Shown: in pieces, positions 62,143-64,000 of the stretch | How the letters are laid out: the number at the start of each line of letters is the position of its first letter | How positions within the stretch are numbered: the first letter of the stretch is position 1 | Origin: Desulfovibrio sp. A2 | GTDB lineage: Bacteria > Desulfobacterota > Desulfovibrionia > Desulfovibrionales > Desulfovibrionaceae | DNA: 64,000 bases | Assembly: GCF_000226255.1 (NCBI RefSeq) | Contig: NZ_AGFG01000004.1 | Location: forward strand, 1 to 64,000 | Direction: 5' to 3' | Translations under genes and position numbers: made by a program | Notes under the pieces: model-generated | Told to the model about the DNA's origin: nothing | Seen by the model: only the letters and a program-made list of their open reading frames with translations | Database searches by the model: none

Positions 62143-62381
62143 ATCCGGATGGGCGTGAATCCTTCGCGCGTGCGGGGGCGGGGCGTGGGCGCTTGCGACA
62201 CGAACACGCGCGGGTTTTCCATGAAGGCGTCCAGATCGACGATGCGGAACCGGTTCAGCCGGGGGCCACGGCGCGGGATTGCCCCCTCGCGGGCGTAGAT
62301 GCTGAAGCGCTTCACGCTGTAGCCCAGGTACGCGGCGGCCTGTTTGGTGTTGAGGTAGCCGGGCGGCATGTCGGCGGGCAT
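62139..62381 (-). CDS. excisionase-like HTH protein
   Basis: An 80-residue winged-helix protein of the MerR/excisionase type: YLNTKQAAAYLGYSVKRFSI then REGAIPRRGPRLNRFRIVDL. It is translationally coupled to int (ATGA) and has GGAGG before its ATG. It probably directs recombination toward excision. Confidence 0.85.
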   Translation of the reverse strand: MPADMPPGYLNTKQAAAYLGYSVKRFSIYAREGAIPRRGPRLNRFRIVDLDAFMENPRVFVSQAPTPRPRTREGFTPIRI

Positions 62382-62391
62382 GGGACCTCCG

Positions 62392-62553
62392 TCATGCGCG
62401 GCGCGCCAACTGGGCGCGCTGCCGGTCGAGCCGTTCCGGCGCGTTGGCCGAGACGAATGCGGCGGGCATCACCGCCGTGACGATGATGTTCCGGACGAGT
62501 AGTTCGCCGCCAAGGGGGCGTGGCGGCATCGGGGATGGGACAAAGGCAGACAT
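62392..62553 (-). CDS. small phage protein, first gene of the int operon
   Basis: A 53-residue frame with a very good ribosome site (AAGGAGG, 5 nt before ATG). The product begins MSAFVPSPMPPRPLGGEL and ends RQRAQLARRA. I do not recognise it. Its stop lies 10 nt upstream of the excisionase start and it follows directly after two operator repeats, so it is the likely leader of the operon. Confidence 0.55.
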   Translation of the reverse strand: MSAFVPSPMPPRPLGGELLVRNIIVTAVMPAAFVSANAPERLDRQRAQLARRA

Positions 62554-62577
62554 AAGCACCTCCTTGAAGGTGCCTAA

Positions 62578-62597
62578 TTAGGACGATACGTCTCAAG
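62578..62597. promoter_or_regulatory. phage operator 1
   Basis: TTAGGACGATACGTCTCAAG, one of four copies of a quasi-palindrome GGGACGATnCGTCTC. It lies just upstream of the leftward small gene and int operon. Confidence 0.7.
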
Positions 62598-62605
62598 AAT
62601 CAAGG

Positions 62606-62893
62606 CTAATTGGGACGATTCGTCTCAAGCAGTCCCCGCTCGGTGGCTTCCTTGCTGATTTTCCAGACTAGGCTGGGGAAGTCGGTGTCGAGGACTGCTG
62701 CCATGGCGTAAGCCTCGCCCAGCATGAGTCTGCGGCCGCGATTCTCTTCGGATCTGCACCAGCGCCAGAGGCGCACGCCGGAGGTTTCGCCGAACACGCG
62801 TCGTCCGAAATCGGAATGACTCATGCCTTTTTGTTCAACCATTTCAGCTACAATAGTGACAAAGGCGCGTTCGAAGAGCAGGTTTTTTTCCAT
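62606..62893 (-). CDS. phage repressor-like protein
   Basis: A 95-residue protein with a probable helix-turn-helix (EQKGMSHSDFGRRVFGETSG, VRLWRWCRSEENRGRRLML). It sits between two pairs of operator repeats, as a CI/C-type repressor would. The ATG at 62893 has a weak GAG site. The stop overlaps operator 2. Confidence 0.7.
   Translation of the reverse strand: MEKNLLFERAFVTIVAEMVEQKGMSHSDFGRRVFGETSGVRLWRWCRSEENRGRRLMLGEAYAMAAVLDTDFPSLVWKISKEATERGLLETNRPN
62610..62629. promoter_or_regulatory. phage operator 2
   Basis: TTGGGACGATTCGTCTCAAG, 32 bp from operator 1 and lying within the last codons of the repressor gene. Confidence 0.7.
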
Positions 62894-62926
62894 GGTCTCA
62901 ACATAGCGGACGTGCGGTCCTACTGT

Positions 62927-62946
62927 CTTGAGACATATTGTCCTTG
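62927..62946. promoter_or_regulatory. phage operator 3
   Basis: CTTGAGACATATTGTCCTTG, inverted relative to operators 1 and 2, upstream of the repressor start. Confidence 0.65.
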
Positions 62947-62974
62947 ACATGACGGGACGTATCGTCCCAATAAG
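62944..62974 (+). promoter_or_regulatory. rightward early promoter with operator 4
   Basis: TTGACA (62944-62949) is followed after 18 nt by CAATAA, a -35/-10 arrangement pointing to the rightward genes. Operator 4 (CGGGACGTATCGTCCCAA, 62953-62970) lies between the two boxes, so repressor binding would block the promoter. Confidence 0.55.
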
Positions 62975-62979
62975 GGGGC

Positions 62980-63309
62980 ATGAAAGCAACCGAACTTCTC
63001 CTCAGTCGTATGGTCCGGCGGCATGGGAATTACTCCGCCACGGCCCGATCCCTCGGGCTGATCCCGCGCTGCCTGCGCCGCACCCGGCGCGCCTCGAACA
63101 CCCCAACCCGGCGCATCATCGTGCTGGCCGGCAAGTTGTACGTCCTGCGCGAGCTGTTGTCGCAACTCCGCGCGGCGGGCGCAGTCACGGACGATGATCT
63201 GCGCTCGGCATGGGAGGCCATGTCCTCTTCGGAAACCCCTAGCCCCAAACCCGCGCCGCGCGCCACGTCGGTGTCCAAGCTTGGGAGGCGTCACAATGCA
63301 AGCGCATGA
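62980..63309 (+). CDS. phage early protein with possible HTH
   Basis: A 109-residue basic protein. The segment HGNYSATARSLGLIPRCLRR looks like a helix-turn-helix; the C-terminus is Pro/Ser-rich. As the first rightward gene under operator 4 it could be a Cro- or CII-like regulator. AAGGGGG precedes the ATG. Confidence 0.6.
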   Translation: MKATELLLSRMVRRHGNYSATARSLGLIPRCLRRTRRASNTPTRRIIVLAGKLYVLRELLSQLRAAGAVTDDDLRSAWEAMSSSETPSPKPAPRATSVSKLGRRHNASA

Positions 63310-63772
63310 CGCCCGCCCCTTGCATCACCTGGACGCCGTGGACGCCTTCAAGCTGGCCGTGGAGCAGAGCGGCCTGTCCCTTCCCGAAATCGCCAAACGC
63401 ATGGGCTGGTCCATGCCCCAAGCTCGGCGGGTGTTCTCCGCCGAGAAGTACTTCCCCTCGTTCCCCGACCTGCCCCGGTTCTGCATCGCGGTGGGCAACC
63501 TGACCGTGGTGCACTGGCTGCTGGCCAAGGCCGCACCCGACGACCAGGCCCAACCCCACGCCACCCTCGACTGCGCCTCGCTGCTGCTGCGCGTGGCCGA
63601 CCTCTTCACGGAGGTTGGTCACGTGGCCGAGGAAGCCTGCCGCGCCGCGTCCGACGACCGGCTGCAAGCAATCGAGCTGCGCCGCCTGCTGAAGGAACTG
63701 GCCGACGTGCTCGAACGCGGCATGGCCCTTGTGGGCGACCTGCGCCAGATGGAGCGCATGGCCGATGCCTAG
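63296..63772 (+). CDS. phage regulatory protein, CII-like
   Basis: A 158-residue protein with an N-terminal HTH (LAVEQSGLSLPEIAKRMGWS, MPQARRVFSAEKYFPSFPDL) resembling phage CII-like regulators and a helical C-terminus (LRRLLKELADVLERGMALVG). The start overlaps the previous gene by 14 nt; GGGAGG lies 8 nt upstream. Confidence 0.65.
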   Translation: MQAHDARPLHHLDAVDAFKLAVEQSGLSLPEIAKRMGWSMPQARRVFSAEKYFPSFPDLPRFCIAVGNLTVVHWLLAKAAPDDQAQPHATLDCASLLLRVADLFTEVGHVAEEACRAASDDRLQAIELRRLLKELADVLERGMALVGDLRQMERMADA

Positions 63773-63971
63773 CCCCTGCTGCCCCAGAACCCCGCAGGAA
63801 GCGGGCTGCGCCACCGTGGAGGCCCTGAAACGGGCCGCCGTGGCGCGCCCGCACCTGCGGCCATGCCCTCGCTACCGGGGCTCGCGGGGGACCATGCTGT
63901 GGATCTACCGGACGCACTGCTCAAGCTGCCCCCGGAATCAGGAGGCGAAGGGGGAAGGCCGCCATGGATAA
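63765..63971 (+). CDS. small Cys-rich phage protein
   Basis: A 68-residue protein, six cysteines (PSPCCPRTPQEAGC, LRPCPRYRG, THCSSCPRN), possibly a zinc finger. The ATG overlaps the end of the CII-like gene by 8 nt, indicating coupling. I do not recognise a family. Confidence 0.55.
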   Translation: MPSPCCPRTPQEAGCATVEALKRAAVARPHLRPCPRYRGSRGTMLWIYRTHCSSCPRNQEAKGEGRHG

Positions 63972-64000
63972 CGGCATCCGCACGGAGGAGATTATCCGCG
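63964..64000 (+). CDS. start of a phage gene, cut by the window end
   Basis: An ATG with GGAAGG 5 nt upstream overlaps the previous stop; only the first 12 residues (MDNGIRTEEIIR) are visible. Confidence 0.4.
   Translation, partial: MDNGIRTEEIIR

Overview
The window is GC-rich, densely packed bacterial chromosome. It encodes lipid A and dTDP-rhamnose enzymes (Gram-negative envelope), an anaerobic-type CbiK cobaltochelatase, a two-subunit 2-oxoacid:ferredoxin oxidoreductase, ferritin, YeeE/YedE sulfur transporters and an in-frame UGA consistent with selenocysteine. Together these point to a sulfate-reducing deltaproteobacterium of the Desulfovibrio / Nitratidesulfovibrio vulgaris group. The assignment rests on gene content and protein motifs; no alignment was run.

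Layout. 0-4.2 kb (minus): rfbB-rfbD-nucleoside-recognition membrane protein-lpxB, an envelope cluster. 4.5-11.4 kb: cbiK, a secreted protein, tatA, a flavoprotein-rhodanese fusion coupled to a 12-cysteine protein, and a HAD hydrolase. 11.5-16.4 kb: yggT-divIVA-yggU-ydcH-ilvB-ilvN, then ilvC behind a hairpin-rich leader. 16.6-24.5 kb: FMN reductase, two HesB-like genes (one a predicted selenoprotein), pyrR, an MprF-like flippase, an M28-like aminopeptidase and a GlcG-like protein. 24.6-29.8 kb (minus): an ECF sigma factor fused to an NrtA-like ligand-binding domain, followed by a molybdopterin oxidoreductase, its Fe-S subunit and an HPP-family membrane protein. 30.7-33.3 kb: a small AT-rich island at the 3' end of tRNA-Ser, bounded by a 25-bp repeat and carrying an MqsR-MqsA-SecB-like toxin-antitoxin-chaperone module and a decayed IS1595 transposase. 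33.4-42.9 kb: tadA, LOG, an RNA-processing MBL nuclease, rsmD-coaD-miaA, split YeeE/YedE, a lytic transglycosylase and an OmpH-like lipoprotein. 43-45.8 kb: two paralogous periplasmic binding proteins and three tRNA-Arg(ACG) genes. 46-60.9 kb: a PAPS-reductase-like protein, ferritin, korAB, a DsrE-like protein, glpX, purU, hrpB, lipoproteins and a YczE-like membrane protein behind a structured leader. 60.95 kb to the end: the left part of an integrated phage-like element at the 3' end of tRNA-Pro(UGG), with integrase, excisionase, repressor, repeated operators and early genes.

The most notable features are the sigma/NrtA one-component regulator with its Mo-enzyme/HPP operon, the HesB selenoprotein with a recognisable SECIS hairpin, the tRNA-bounded TAC island, and a family of palindromic MITE-like elements lying directly after gene stop codons.
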